Assembly (NCBI RefSeq): GCF_000186265.1
Contig: NC_014934.1
Location: 1,364,001-1,428,000, forward strand
DNA from: Cellulophaga algicola DSM 14237
GTDB lineage: Bacteria; Bacteroidota; Bacteroidia; Flavobacteriales; Flavobacteriaceae
DNA length: 64,000 nucleotides
Direction of reading: 5' to 3'
Below, piece after piece: positions 18,775 through 27,072 of the stretch. Numbering within the stretch: position 1 is the first letter of the stretch; every line of letters begins with the position of its first letter. The notes below the pieces were generated by a model. The model did not search any database and was not told where the DNA came from. It saw nothing but the letters and a program-made list of their open reading frames with translations. Made by a program: the position numbers and the translations under genes.

Positions 18775-19938
18775 TTAGAGCGTTCCTCTTGCTTCCTGCT
18801 CTCTTTCTATAGCCTCAAATAGTGCTTTAAAATTACCTACTCCAAAAGATTGCGCTCCTTTTCTTTGAATAATTTCAAAAAATAAGGTAGGTCTATCTAC
18901 AATCGTTTTAGTAAACAATTGCAAAAGGTACCCCTCTTCATCCCTATCAATTAAAATTCCATGTTTTTTAAGCACTTCAATATCTTCATCAATATCTCCT
19001 ACACGCTCCAATAAATCATCATAATATTCTTCTGGCACATATAAAAATTCAACTCCACGATCTCTCATCGCAGATACCGTAGCAACTATATCATCTGTAG
19101 CCAGTGCCAAATGTTGTACTCCCGGCCCATTATAAAAATCTAAATATTCCTCTATTTGAGATTTCTTTTTACCTTTTGCCGGCTCATTTATCGGGAATTT
19201 TACACGGCCATTACCATTACTCATTACCTTACTCATCAATGCCGTATATTCTGTAGCAATATCATTATCTACAAAAGAAACAATTTGAGCAAAGCCCATT
19301 ACTTCCCCATAAAATTTACACCACGTATTCATTTCATTCCAACCTACATTACCAACAATATGGTCTATAAATTTAATCCCGGTTGGCTCTGGATTATAAT
19401 GAGATTCCCATTTTCTAAACCCTGGCAAAAAAACACCCTTGTAGTTTTTTCGCTCTACAAATAGATGAACTGTTTCTCCGTAAGTATAAACTCCAGAACG
19501 AACCACATGACCATTTTCATCTTCCTCTTTTGTAGGTTCTAAATAAGGCTTCGCCCCACGCTTTGTTGTTTCTTCAAAAGCTTTAGTAGCATCATCTACC
19601 CACAAAGCAATAATTTTTACACCATCGCCATGTTCATTTATATGTCTATTTATGTCTCCATCTTTTTCTAATGGTGTTGTTAGAACCAAACGTATCTTAT
19701 CTTGCTTTAACACATAAGACACTCGGTCTTTAACTCCAGTCTCTAAACCTGCATATGCTTCTGATTGAAAGCCAAAGGCTGTTTTATAAAAATGTGCTGA
19801 TTGCTTTGCATTGCCTACGTATAGCTCTACATAATCTGTTCCTAATAACGGAAGGAAATCTTCTGCCTCTTTAAAAAGTTTTTTTAGAGAATATTCGGTG
19901 TTCTTTAAGTCTTTTAAATTTTTTATTTCTGCTGCCAT
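18775..19938 (-). CDS. hppD: 4-hydroxyphenylpyruvate dioxygenase
   Basis: 387 residues, the usual length. A cytoplasmic non-heme Fe(II) enzyme that converts 4-hydroxyphenylpyruvate to homogentisate in tyrosine catabolism. Two vicinal-oxygen-chelate halves are seen: residues about 33-165 (DYVELYVGNAKQSAHFY) and about 188-365. The iron ligands are all present: H193 (FIDHIVGNV), H276 (GVQHLALAT) and E355 (FFEIIQRKG). The C-terminal gate region IIQRKGAQSFGVGNFKALFEAIE is intact. The ATG at 19938 follows an unusual leader of about 130 bases that contains a 16-codon upstream ORF. Homogentisate dioxygenase is not in this window. Confidence 0.97.
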   Translation of the reverse strand: MAAEIKNLKDLKNTEYSLKKLFKEAEDFLPLLGTDYVELYVGNAKQSAHFYKTAFGFQSEAYAGLETGVKDRVSYVLKQDKIRLVLTTPLEKDGDINRHINEHGDGVKIIALWVDDATKAFEETTKRGAKPYLEPTKEEDENGHVVRSGVYTYGETVHLFVERKNYKGVFLPGFRKWESHYNPEPTGIKFIDHIVGNVGWNEMNTWCKFYGEVMGFAQIVSFVDNDIATEYTALMSKVMSNGNGRVKFPINEPAKGKKKSQIEEYLDFYNGPGVQHLALATDDIVATVSAMRDRGVEFLYVPEEYYDDLLERVGDIDEDIEVLKKHGILIDRDEEGYLLQLFTKTIVDRPTLFFEIIQRKGAQSFGVGNFKALFEAIEREQEARGTL

Positions 19939-20022
19939 GATATTTTTTCTTGAAATGATTTATAAAAAATAAGGTATACACAAGTTTCTTCCTTAAGTAA
20001 AAGAAAGAATTAAAATAACATC

Positions 20023-20073
20023 ACCACATGGCACGGAGGTGCGCCGTAATATCAACCCTGTATTGTAGCATTT
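20023..20073 (-). promoter_or_regulatory. short upstream ORF / GC-rich leader element of hppD
   Basis: On the minus strand an ATG at 20073 opens a 16-codon ORF (MLQYRVDITAHLRAMW, stop TGA at 20023), 84 bases upstream of the hppD ATG. The ORF is about half G+C, against roughly a quarter in the flanks, and can fold (GCAC/GTGC, or CACC/GGTG). A near-consensus -7 box (GATATTTG) lies just upstream, so the ORF would be at the very 5' end of the hppD mRNA. A leader peptide or structured cis-regulator is inferred. Confidence 0.4.
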
Positions 20074-20137
20074 TACAAATATCGCAATTAAAGTATAACT
20101 TTTATATTAAATTAACAACAAACCAATGGGGGCTGAA

Positions 20138-22390
20138 TTAAAACCAATAGCCAACACTAAAAAACAAATTTGATTGTGATTTTTCAGGAGTCCAAGAATA
20201 GATTACCTGTAACGGACCAATAAATGACTCCCATCCATAACCAACACCATACCCTGAAAAAGTTGGCTCTTTAAACCATTCTCCTGTTCTAAAAAGATCA
20301 TCATCTACATTTGCATAATTTGCAACAAACATCAAATGATTTTTAGCAGCGAATTCATAATCCAACTTCAACAGACCTTTCACAAAGCTGTTTCCAGGAA
20401 GACTTAAAAAATCATAGCCATAAAAAGAGATAAAATTATTTACTCTAGCTGCTCCAAAACCACCCAAAACAAAATCAAACGTAGACACCGATGATGTCCC
20501 TAATTTAAAACCTCCTTCTGTTTCAATATTCAATGACACCTTGTCGAATAAAGGAAATGCCGCACCCATTTTAGATTGTGCTACGGAAAATTCTTTAAAA
20601 TTATTGGTAAAATCGGATGATGCTACGTAGAAATGAAAATCTCCCTCAAAAAACATACCTTTACTAGGGAAGTATTTACTATCATAAGTATCTAAGGTTA
20701 ATTTCCCATAGCCACTAAAAAAATTGCTTTTTTCAAAATACAGCCTATTATCATTTAAAACCTCATCTGAATCTGATAGCTGACTAATGGTCTCTGTACT
20801 ATATTTTAAAAATTTATGCTCCACTCCTAATGTAAATGCAAACTCTTCTTTAACTACGGTTTGCAAATAAAGCTGATTGGTTACATCAGACACATCTATA
20901 TTTATCGTCTTAACATTAGAATCTGCTGGTACATTAAAATTAGATTCAAAACTTTGATAATCAATATCTTGACCAAATCCAACAAATCTAGAATTAAAAC
21001 CAAAACTCCAATAAGAACCCTTATCTATATAATAATCTAAATTATACCTAACATTATCTCCCAATATAAAATCAAAAGAAACAACGTCATCATCAAAAAG
21101 AATATTCTTTTTCGTCAAATTTAATATTGCCGCACTATTAAATAAATCGTCATAATGCACCCCCATTTTTATAAAGGTTTTTATTTTATTTTCTCGTAAA
21201 TCTAATACCAAATCTGTTTTATCATTATTAGGCTCAAGATGATACCTTATCGTTTTAAAGTTGCCAGTAGCAGATAAATTACCGATACCTTGTTGTAATT
21301 TTTCAAATGTTACATTATTATCTAACGGAAACCGTAATTTACCTTTTACAAACCCTCTAGAATAATTATCACTCCCATTAATAATTAGATTATTTAATAC
21401 CAAGGTGTCTTTAACTATAACAGGAGTCTTATCATAAGGCTTCCTATTTTGCTTAATTGCTAGCTCCTTTAAAGCAATGTAATTTTCTCTTGCCGCTAAC
21501 TCACCGCTATTTATAATTTCTGGTAAATAAGCAAAATCTATCACAGAATACTTTTCTATATTTGGTTTTATATAGATATCTGTTTCTTTTACTTTTTTAA
21601 CCATGTCTTTTACCGTTCTGTAATTATTTATCTGCAACAAAACTTCTGTAGCGGAACCTAAATGTTCTCGACTTGAAAGTCCATGCTGCACATCTACACC
21701 AATAATAACATCTGCTCCCATTTTAAGGACACCATCTATAGGATAATTATTAATCACCCCTCCATCAATTAACACTTTGCCATCAATTTCTGTAGGCTCA
21801 AATAGCGATGGAAAGGTTCCGCTTGCTAATATCGCTTCTGGAAGGTACCCCTTATTAAGCATAATTTCATTTCCGGTTTCCACATCTGTGGCCACACAAA
21901 AGAATGGAATGGGCAGTTTACTAAAATCTTCAATATCATCTACATGGTAGAGCAATTGTACCAATTCGTTATAAATACTTTGTCCGCTAGATATGGCAGA
22001 AGGAAAGGAGATTTTAAAATTCTTAAAAGGAAGCGTTAGGGCATATCGTTCTGAATCTTCTTTCTCATAAAAAGTTTTTGAACTTCTGGGTAAATTATCT
22101 TGAATTAGTTTTGTAAAATCTGTGTTTCTAAAAATCGAATCTAATTCATTCGCTGAGTAACCTGAAGCATAAAGTGCACCAACAATGGCCCCCATACTTG
22201 TACCCCCAATATAATCTATTTGCACACCTGCCTCTTCTATAACTTTTAGTGCTCCAATATGTGCAAAACCTTTTGCACCACCGCCACTAAGTACTAAACC
22301 CACTTTTACATCTTCTTTTTTAGAATTGTCTTGCGAAACACCCGTAAAAATAGACACTAGAAAGGCCAATAAGAATAAAATTCGATTCAT
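20138..22390 (-). CDS. patatin-like phospholipase fused to an Omp85-type barrel
   Basis: 750 residues from the ATG at 22390; a TTG at 22405 adds five residues, but the signal peptide (ending TGVSQ) fits the ATG better. The patatin domain at about 30-300 has the oxyanion loop GGGAKG, the nucleophile GGTSMGA (S65) and DGGVINNYP (catalytic Asp). Residues about 320-420 look like a POTRA-type segment. The C-terminal half is a D15/BamA-like outer-membrane barrel (GKLTLDTYDSKYFPSKGMFF, ending FFSVGYWF). This matches PlpD-type self-secreted lipases (type Vd). It starts 16 bases after uvrC, with which it is probably co-transcribed. Likely surface-delivered phospholipase; substrate unknown. Confidence 0.92.
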   Translation of the reverse strand: MNRILFLLAFLVSIFTGVSQDNSKKEDVKVGLVLSGGGAKGFAHIGALKVIEEAGVQIDYIGGTSMGAIVGALYASGYSANELDSIFRNTDFTKLIQDNLPRSSKTFYEKEDSERYALTLPFKNFKISFPSAISSGQSIYNELVQLLYHVDDIEDFSKLPIPFFCVATDVETGNEIMLNKGYLPEAILASGTFPSLFEPTEIDGKVLIDGGVINNYPIDGVLKMGADVIIGVDVQHGLSSREHLGSATEVLLQINNYRTVKDMVKKVKETDIYIKPNIEKYSVIDFAYLPEIINSGELAARENYIALKELAIKQNRKPYDKTPVIVKDTLVLNNLIINGSDNYSRGFVKGKLRFPLDNNVTFEKLQQGIGNLSATGNFKTIRYHLEPNNDKTDLVLDLRENKIKTFIKMGVHYDDLFNSAAILNLTKKNILFDDDVVSFDFILGDNVRYNLDYYIDKGSYWSFGFNSRFVGFGQDIDYQSFESNFNVPADSNVKTINIDVSDVTNQLYLQTVVKEEFAFTLGVEHKFLKYSTETISQLSDSDEVLNDNRLYFEKSNFFSGYGKLTLDTYDSKYFPSKGMFFEGDFHFYVASSDFTNNFKEFSVAQSKMGAAFPLFDKVSLNIETEGGFKLGTSSVSTFDFVLGGFGAARVNNFISFYGYDFLSLPGNSFVKGLLKLDYEFAAKNHLMFVANYANVDDDLFRTGEWFKEPTFSGYGVGYGWESFIGPLQVIYSWTPEKSQSNLFFSVGYWF

Positions 22391-22406
22391 AATAGTTACC
22401 TTCAAT

Positions 22407-24194
22407 TTAGTGAAAATTTTCGTATATTTTTTTAGCCCTAGCCATGCCTATTGTTTCTGCCAAATGCTCCAAAGAAGCTTCTTTAATTCTTTTTACAGAT
22501 TTAAACTTTTTAAGCAGATCTTCTATTGTTTTACCACCGATACCTTCAATTGTTTCTAACTCTGAAGAAATAGCTCCAGCGCTTCTTTTATTGCGATGAA
22601 AAGTTATCCCGAAGCGGTGTGCTTCATTTCTCAAAAACTGAATAACTTTGAGACTTTCTGACTTTTTATCTAAATATAAGGGAATTGAATCTCCTGGGAA
22701 ATAAATTTCTTCTAAACGTTTCGCAATTCCGATGATTGCTATTTTACCTCTTAACCCTAATAGATCTAAACTTTTTAAAGCAGATGACAACTGACCCTTC
22801 CCTCCATCAATAACAATAAGCTGCGGCAATGGATCACCTTCCTCTAAAAGCCTTTTATAACGTCTAAAAACAACTTCTTCCATAGAAGCAAAATCATCCG
22901 GACCATCTACCGTTTTAATATTGTAATGGCGATACTCTTTCTTAGATGGTTTCCCATCTTTAAAAACCACACAAGCAGCTACCGGGTTTGTACCTTGAAT
23001 ATTAGAGTTATCAAAACACTCTATATGCCTAGGCTCACCAGACAATCTAAGGTCTTTTTTCATTTGCGCCATTAACCTATTGGTATGACGATCTGGATCC
23101 ATAATTTTAATCTGATTGAACCGCTCCTGTCTTTGAAGTTTTGCATTACGCTCTGATAGCTCTAATATTCTTTTTTTATCTCCTAGTTTAGGAATCGTAA
23201 TTTTCACATCTTGTTCTACCGCAACAAGAAAAGGCACGTATATTTCTTTGGTCAAGGATTTAAATCTTTGCCTAATTTCTACTATAGCCATTGCTAACAA
23301 ATCAACATCTAATTCATCTAGTTTTTTCTTGATTTCTAACGTATGAGACCTTATTATAGACCCATGTGATAGCTGTAAATAATTAACGTACGCAAAAGAT
23401 TCATCTGATATTATTGAAAAAACATCTACATTATTAATTTTTGGATTAACAATCGTTGTTCTTACTTGGTAATTTTCAAGAACAGCTACTTTCTCCTTTA
23501 TATCTTGCGCTTCTTCAAACCGCATTTCTTCTGCAAAAATCTTCATTTGGTTTTTAAAATACTGAAGTGATGACTTAAAGTTACCTTTCAAAATTTCCCG
23601 TATCTCCTGTATCTGCCTATGGTACTCTTCAACATCTTGATAATCCTCACAAGGTCCTTTGCAGTTTTTAAGATGGTATTCTAGGCAAACTTTATACTTA
23701 CCCGATTCTATTTTTTCTTTTGACAAGTCATAATTACACGTTCGTAAAGGGTACACACTTTTGATTAAATCTAAAAGCGTCTTAACCGTTTTCATACTTG
23801 TGTATGGTCCAAAATATTCCGATCCGTCCTTTATATGTCTTCTGGTTGGGAAAATCCTGGGGAAACGTTCATTTTTTATACAAATCCAAGGATATGATTT
23901 ATCATCCTTTAATAGTACATTATATCGAGGCTGATATTTCTTGATTAAATTGTTCTCTAAAAGAAGTGCATCAGATTCTGTAGGAACTACAATATGCTTA
24001 ATACTTCTAATCTTTTTTACTAAAACCCTTGTCTTACCAATTTCATGGTTTTTAGTAAAATAGGAGCTTACTCTTTTCTTTAAATTTTTTGCCTTTCCAA
24101 CATATAAAATTTTATCTTCAGCATCATAAAACTGATATACCCCTGGATTATTAGGCAGTGTACTTAGCTGTAATTCTAAAGAAGGTTCTTGCAT
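22407..24194 (-). CDS. uvrC: excinuclease ABC subunit C
   Basis: 595 residues, full length. UvrC makes both incisions in nucleotide excision repair together with UvrA/UvrB. Domain order: GIY-YIG nuclease at about 12-95 (GVYQFYD, YVGKAKNLKKRVSSYF), Cys-containing region (YDLSKE-KYKVCLEYHLKNCKGPC), UVR motif for UvrB contact at about 205-240, an RNase-H-like endonuclease domain from about 380 (IECFDNSNIQGTNPVAACVVF, LIVIDGGKGQLSSA) and a helix-hairpin-helix at the C-terminus (LETIEGIGGKTIEDLLKKF). All hallmarks are present. It is followed directly by the patatin gene. The ATG at 24194 starts MQEPSLELQL, fitting the family. Confidence 0.97.
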   Translation of the reverse strand: MQEPSLELQLSTLPNNPGVYQFYDAEDKILYVGKAKNLKKRVSSYFTKNHEIGKTRVLVKKIRSIKHIVVPTESDALLLENNLIKKYQPRYNVLLKDDKSYPWICIKNERFPRIFPTRRHIKDGSEYFGPYTSMKTVKTLLDLIKSVYPLRTCNYDLSKEKIESGKYKVCLEYHLKNCKGPCEDYQDVEEYHRQIQEIREILKGNFKSSLQYFKNQMKIFAEEMRFEEAQDIKEKVAVLENYQVRTTIVNPKINNVDVFSIISDESFAYVNYLQLSHGSIIRSHTLEIKKKLDELDVDLLAMAIVEIRQRFKSLTKEIYVPFLVAVEQDVKITIPKLGDKKRILELSERNAKLQRQERFNQIKIMDPDRHTNRLMAQMKKDLRLSGEPRHIECFDNSNIQGTNPVAACVVFKDGKPSKKEYRHYNIKTVDGPDDFASMEEVVFRRYKRLLEEGDPLPQLIVIDGGKGQLSSALKSLDLLGLRGKIAIIGIAKRLEEIYFPGDSIPLYLDKKSESLKVIQFLRNEAHRFGITFHRNKRSAGAISSELETIEGIGGKTIEDLLKKFKSVKRIKEASLEHLAETIGMARAKKIYENFH

Positions 24195-24493
24195 TAAATT
24201 AATCTGAAAATTTGATCTACCTATTAAGAAGGTAAAATTACTTTGTTTTTAGCAAAAGCTATAGTTTTTAAAAGATTTTAACTTGAAATACGGAACATTA
24301 GAAATTATGCTAAGAGATGTATTTCTTAAATTAAGAAACTGTAAAATGACAATCTAAAAATAAAAGGCGAAAATCCTATTGGATACATTTCTTATAAATT
24401 GCATTAAAAATTTGATTATCACTAATTTATATACTATTTTTAAGAAGTAAAATTTTCCTACAATTCCTACAAAATCATAAATTTTCACAAAAA

Positions 24494-24524
24494 AAGTGCA
24501 TTTCATCGATTTATTGGTGCACTT
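24494..24524. repeat. inverted repeat enclosing a GTGCATTTCATCGA motif
   Basis: AAGTGCA and its exact complement TGCACTT flank a 17-base loop containing TTTCATCGA. The string GTGnATTTCATCGA recurs at 61615-61628, upstream of the CAP lipoprotein. This could be an operator or an RNA hairpin; its position 57 bases upstream of a mini-ORF favours a promoter-associated site. Confidence 0.45.
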
Positions 24525-24580
24525 AGAAGAATTCTATTGTTTTTTTATTTACATTTAGGATATAGAAAATTAATATTGGT

Positions 24581-24667
24581 ATGGACAATTACATTATAAC
24601 CTTAGGAACATATTTAATTTTGATGCTTTTTTTCAAAATATATGTAGCTGTTTCAGCCAAAGAATAG
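24581..24667 (+). CDS. possible 28-residue membrane peptide
   Basis: ATG at 24581 to TAG at 24665-24667. It encodes a peptide of 28 residues with one hydrophobic helix (YIITLGTYLILMLFF, then KIYVAVSAKE), which looks like a single-pass small membrane protein. It lies 44 bases upstream of the cyclo-ligase ATG and downstream of the inverted-repeat motif. A random AT-rich ORF of this size is quite possible, and there is no ribosome-binding signal to help. The amino-acid composition, hydrophobic with a charged tail, is the only support. Homologue conservation would decide. Confidence 0.25.
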   Translation: MDNYIITLGTYLILMLFFKIYVAVSAKE

Positions 24668-24711
24668 GTGTCGAATTAAAATAAATTATTGCGTACTAAT
24701 TAAGATTTTAC

Positions 24712-25272
24712 ATGGATAAAAAAAATCTTAGGTTATTGTACACTGCTAAACGCGAGAAACTATCTCCTGAAGAAATCATAGAGGACAGTATTTCTATTGC
24801 AAACAAGCTACTTCAACTTCCCATTTGGACTAAAAATAATTTTCACTTATACCTATCGATCTCAGAAAAGAAAGAGATAGATACTAGTTTTATACTTTCT
24901 ATTTTACAAGGGAAAGATAAAAATGTCATTTTATCTAAAATGACAGCTTCAAATTCACTTCAACATTTTCTACTCACCGATAATACCTTTCTGAAGAAAA
25001 ATAAATGGAATGTGCCTGAACCTGTAGGCGGCATAGAAATTGCCACAGCTACAATAGACGTGGTATTTGTGCCTTTACTCGCTTTTGACACCCTAGGAAA
25101 TAGAGTAGGCTACGGAAAAGGGTATTATGATAAATTTTTAGCTGAATGCAAGCCAGACTGTATAAAAATTGGACTTTCCTTTTTTGATGTCTCTGAAAAT
25201 ATTACCGATATTCTACCCACCGATATTTCATTGGACTATTGCGTAACACCCGCTAAAACCTATCAGTTTTAA
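24712..25272 (+). CDS. 5-formyltetrahydrofolate cyclo-ligase
   Basis: 186 residues, the usual length. It converts 5-formyl-THF to 5,10-methenyl-THF with ATP hydrolysis, recycling a folate storage form in the cytoplasm. Seen: N-terminal KKNLRLLYTAKREKLSPEE (substrate/ATP region), LYLSISEKKEIDT, VPLLAFDTLGNRVGYGKGYYDKFL (the family signature with the glycine-rich ATP loop) and the C-terminal DYCVTPAKTYQF. It stands alone between divergent uvrC and convergent lspA. The stop is only 11 bases from the lspA stop, so transcription from the two strands must meet here. Also known as MTHFS or FthC/YgfA. Confidence 0.95.
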   Translation: MDKKNLRLLYTAKREKLSPEEIIEDSISIANKLLQLPIWTKNNFHLYLSISEKKEIDTSFILSILQGKDKNVILSKMTASNSLQHFLLTDNTFLKKNKWNVPEPVGGIEIATATIDVVFVPLLAFDTLGNRVGYGKGYYDKFLAECKPDCIKIGLSFFDVSENITDILPTDISLDYCVTPAKTYQF

Positions 25273-25283
25273 AGGTTTAAATT

Positions 25284-25940
25284 TTAAGCCTCTAAAACTT
25301 CAACATTCTCTTCTTCTTCCGTTTTAGAAAATGCCTTTTTATTAAAAACAAGCAAGATGCCCACTCCTGTACTAATTGCCATATCTGCAATATTAAATAC
25401 AGGCTCAAAGAAACTAAAGGTATTACCTCCAAAATAAGGAACCCATTCTGGCCATACCGCATTCTCTATAAATGGAAAATGAAGCATATCTACTACTTTA
25501 CCATGAAAAACACTCCCATAAGGATTACCAGAAAAAGCTGTGGCAAGCTCTCCGCCATAAACACTTTCACTAAAAATCATCCCATAAAAAACAGAATCTA
25601 TAATATTTCCTAAAGCTCCTGCAAAAATTAAAGAAACGGCAATGGCTAAAGTATTCGATAAATTTTTCCTCACAGTATCATACAACCAGTATCCAATACC
25701 TACTACAGCAAATAATCTAAAAACAGTTAAGATTAACTTCCCAGTTTCTTCTGAAATAGGTAAAAAATCACTGATCTTGGTTCCCCAAGCAGCACCTGAG
25801 TTCTCTATAAACACAAATTTAAACCAACTAAAAACCTCAAGGGTTTCATTATAGGTGAAATGTGTTTTCACATATATTTTACTTATTTGATCTACAACTA
25901 AGATAATTAAAACTAGTACTATTGATTTCTTTAAACTCAT
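25284..25940 (-). CDS. lspA: lipoprotein signal peptidase (signal peptidase II)
   Basis: 218 residues from the ATG at 25940; the frame opens at a TTG (25964), but MSLKKSIVLVL fits family starts better. It is the integral inner-membrane aspartyl protease that removes signal peptides from diacylglyceryl-modified prolipoproteins; the window encodes several substrates. The first helix has VVDQISK and FIENSGAAWG. The catalytic aspartates are in GNIIDSVFYG and FNIADMAIS. The protein is longer than the roughly 160 residues of proteobacterial LspA, because some 50 residues separate the two catalytic regions (the segment from SESVYGG to FFEPV), an extension known in this phylum. Same strand as the dksA-like and ileS genes. 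Confidence 0.95.
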   Translation of the reverse strand: MSLKKSIVLVLIILVVDQISKIYVKTHFTYNETLEVFSWFKFVFIENSGAAWGTKISDFLPISEETGKLILTVFRLFAVVGIGYWLYDTVRKNLSNTLAIAVSLIFAGALGNIIDSVFYGMIFSESVYGGELATAFSGNPYGSVFHGKVVDMLHFPFIENAVWPEWVPYFGGNTFSFFEPVFNIADMAISTGVGILLVFNKKAFSKTEEEENVEVLEA

Positions 25941-25975
25941 GCTTACTTTATAAACGTGCTGCAAAAATAGTTATA

Positions 25976-26608
25976 TTAATTGATTTTCTTGAGATGTATA
26001 TTTCCTGTGACAGATTTCAAATCATATACCTTATTCCCAAGAGGAATATCTTCGGATTCTAGCTTTCCATATTTGGTAGCTGCACGTACCTTCCCTGCTT
26101 TTGCATACAATGTTATGGTACCACTTTGCGTTTTCACAGACGTATCTAAACCCGTATTGTTAAGAACACAATTTCCGTCATTCAAGGAGACCTCCAAATT
26201 GCTATAGAATCCTGAAATATTTACATTGCTAGACCCCCCAAACAATCTTACTTTTAAATGTTCTGGTAAGCTAATGTGTAATGAAATGGAAACTACTTTA
26301 TGAGCGCTTAACTTATCATTAGGCGCTTCAAAATTTAAATTAAATCCCGTATCAATCAAAAGAGTAGTGCCTTCTTCGTGCATATTTAGAATAAGCTTAT
26401 CGCTATATTCCCCTGCCATTTTTGCTTCAACTATTACCTTATTTGTTTTTGTAGTTTTAACAAACACAGCATAACACTTGCTAGCATCTATTTCTATAGC
26501 CGTATCTGCAGTATTAAAGATAGTTTTTTGAACTATCTTTTGAGCATTAGATTGCTGCAGCGCTATTAACAAAAAAATACAACAAAGTACTTTCATTTTA
26601 AATTTCAT
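25976..26608 (-). CDS. secreted protein of unknown function, DUF4097-like beta repeats
   Basis: 210 residues with a signal peptide ending QQSNAQ (start either ATG 26608 or ATG 26596). The mature part has short repeating beta-strand patterns (VRLFGGSSNVNISGFYSNLEVSLNDGN, TSVKTQSGTITLYAKAGKVRAATKYGKLESEDI) like the right-handed beta-helix of DUF4097/adhesin-type proteins. I do not recognise a specific family beyond this. It starts about 80 bases after the dksA-like stop, behind a terminator, and ends 35 bases before lspA. It is probably periplasmic or outer-membrane associated. Confidence 0.7.
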   Translation of the reverse strand: MKFKMKVLCCIFLLIALQQSNAQKIVQKTIFNTADTAIEIDASKCYAVFVKTTKTNKVIVEAKMAGEYSDKLILNMHEEGTTLLIDTGFNLNFEAPNDKLSAHKVVSISLHISLPEHLKVRLFGGSSNVNISGFYSNLEVSLNDGNCVLNNTGLDTSVKTQSGTITLYAKAGKVRAATKYGKLESEDIPLGNKVYDLKSVTGNIHLKKIN

Positions 26609-26614
26609 ATAAAC

Positions 26615-26665
26615 AAAAAAAACCTATGTCAATGTACTCTTAAAGCAACACTAGACACAGGTTTT
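26615..26665 (-). terminator. terminator after the ileS-dksA-like operon
   Basis: Stem AAAACCTATGTC with GACACAGGTTTT (12 positions, one A/C mismatch) around a 23-base loop. On the minus strand it ends in eight U. It lies 22 bases beyond the dksA-like stop. Confidence 0.7.
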
Positions 26666-26686
26666 ATATTTTGATTGAAGAAAAAA

Positions 26687-27067
26687 TTACTGCATGTTCT
26701 TAGCCTCGATACTTAAGGTAGCATGCGGAACTAATTTTAACCGCTCTTTATTAATTAATTTACCAGTAACTCTACAAACACCATATGTCTTATTCTCAAT
26801 ACGAAGCATAGCATTTTTTAAATCGCGAATAAACTTCTCCTGACGAATTGCTAATTGGGTATTAGCTTCTTTACTCATCGTAGCAGAACCCTCTTCAAAA
26901 GCTTTAAATGTAGGCGAAGTATCATCCGTACCATTATCGCCATCATTCATATATGAACTTTTCAAAAGCTCTAAATGGCTTTTCGCTTTTTCAATTTTTT
27001 CCGATATAAGTACTTTAAATTCTGCTAAGTCTTTATCAGAGTATCTAACTTTTAAATCTTCAACCAT
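26687..27067 (-). CDS. DksA/TraR-family regulator with a degenerate zinc finger
   Basis: 126 residues. An N-terminal coiled coil (about 10-40 and 65-92) carries an acidic loop (DGDNGTDDTSP). The C-terminal globular part has TYGVCRVTGKLINKERLKLVPHATLSIEA. In classical DksA this part is a C4 zinc finger; here only C98 remains and the other three positions are Val-Thr-Gly-type or Ser. The fold is probably kept without zinc. DksA binds RNA polymerase through its secondary channel and tunes transcription in the stringent response; whether this member does so is inferred. It starts five bases after the ileS stop, so it is co-transcribed with it. Confidence 0.87.
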   Translation of the reverse strand: MVEDLKVRYSDKDLAEFKVLISEKIEKAKSHLELLKSSYMNDGDNGTDDTSPTFKAFEEGSATMSKEANTQLAIRQEKFIRDLKNAMLRIENKTYGVCRVTGKLINKERLKLVPHATLSIEAKNMQ

Positions 27068-27072
27068 AGTTT

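Larger units (their letters stand above)
24195..24711. other. 517-base intergenic region with inverted repeats and a mini-ORF
   Basis: Divergent spacer between uvrC (-) and the cyclo-ligase gene (+). It contains a palindrome TTTCTTA-aat-TAAGAAA at 24322-24338, a perfect 7-bp inverted repeat AAGTGCA/TGCACTT enclosing TTTCATCGA at about 24494-24524, and a 28-codon ORF at 24581. No recognised RNA family or longer gene is seen. Confidence 0.6.
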
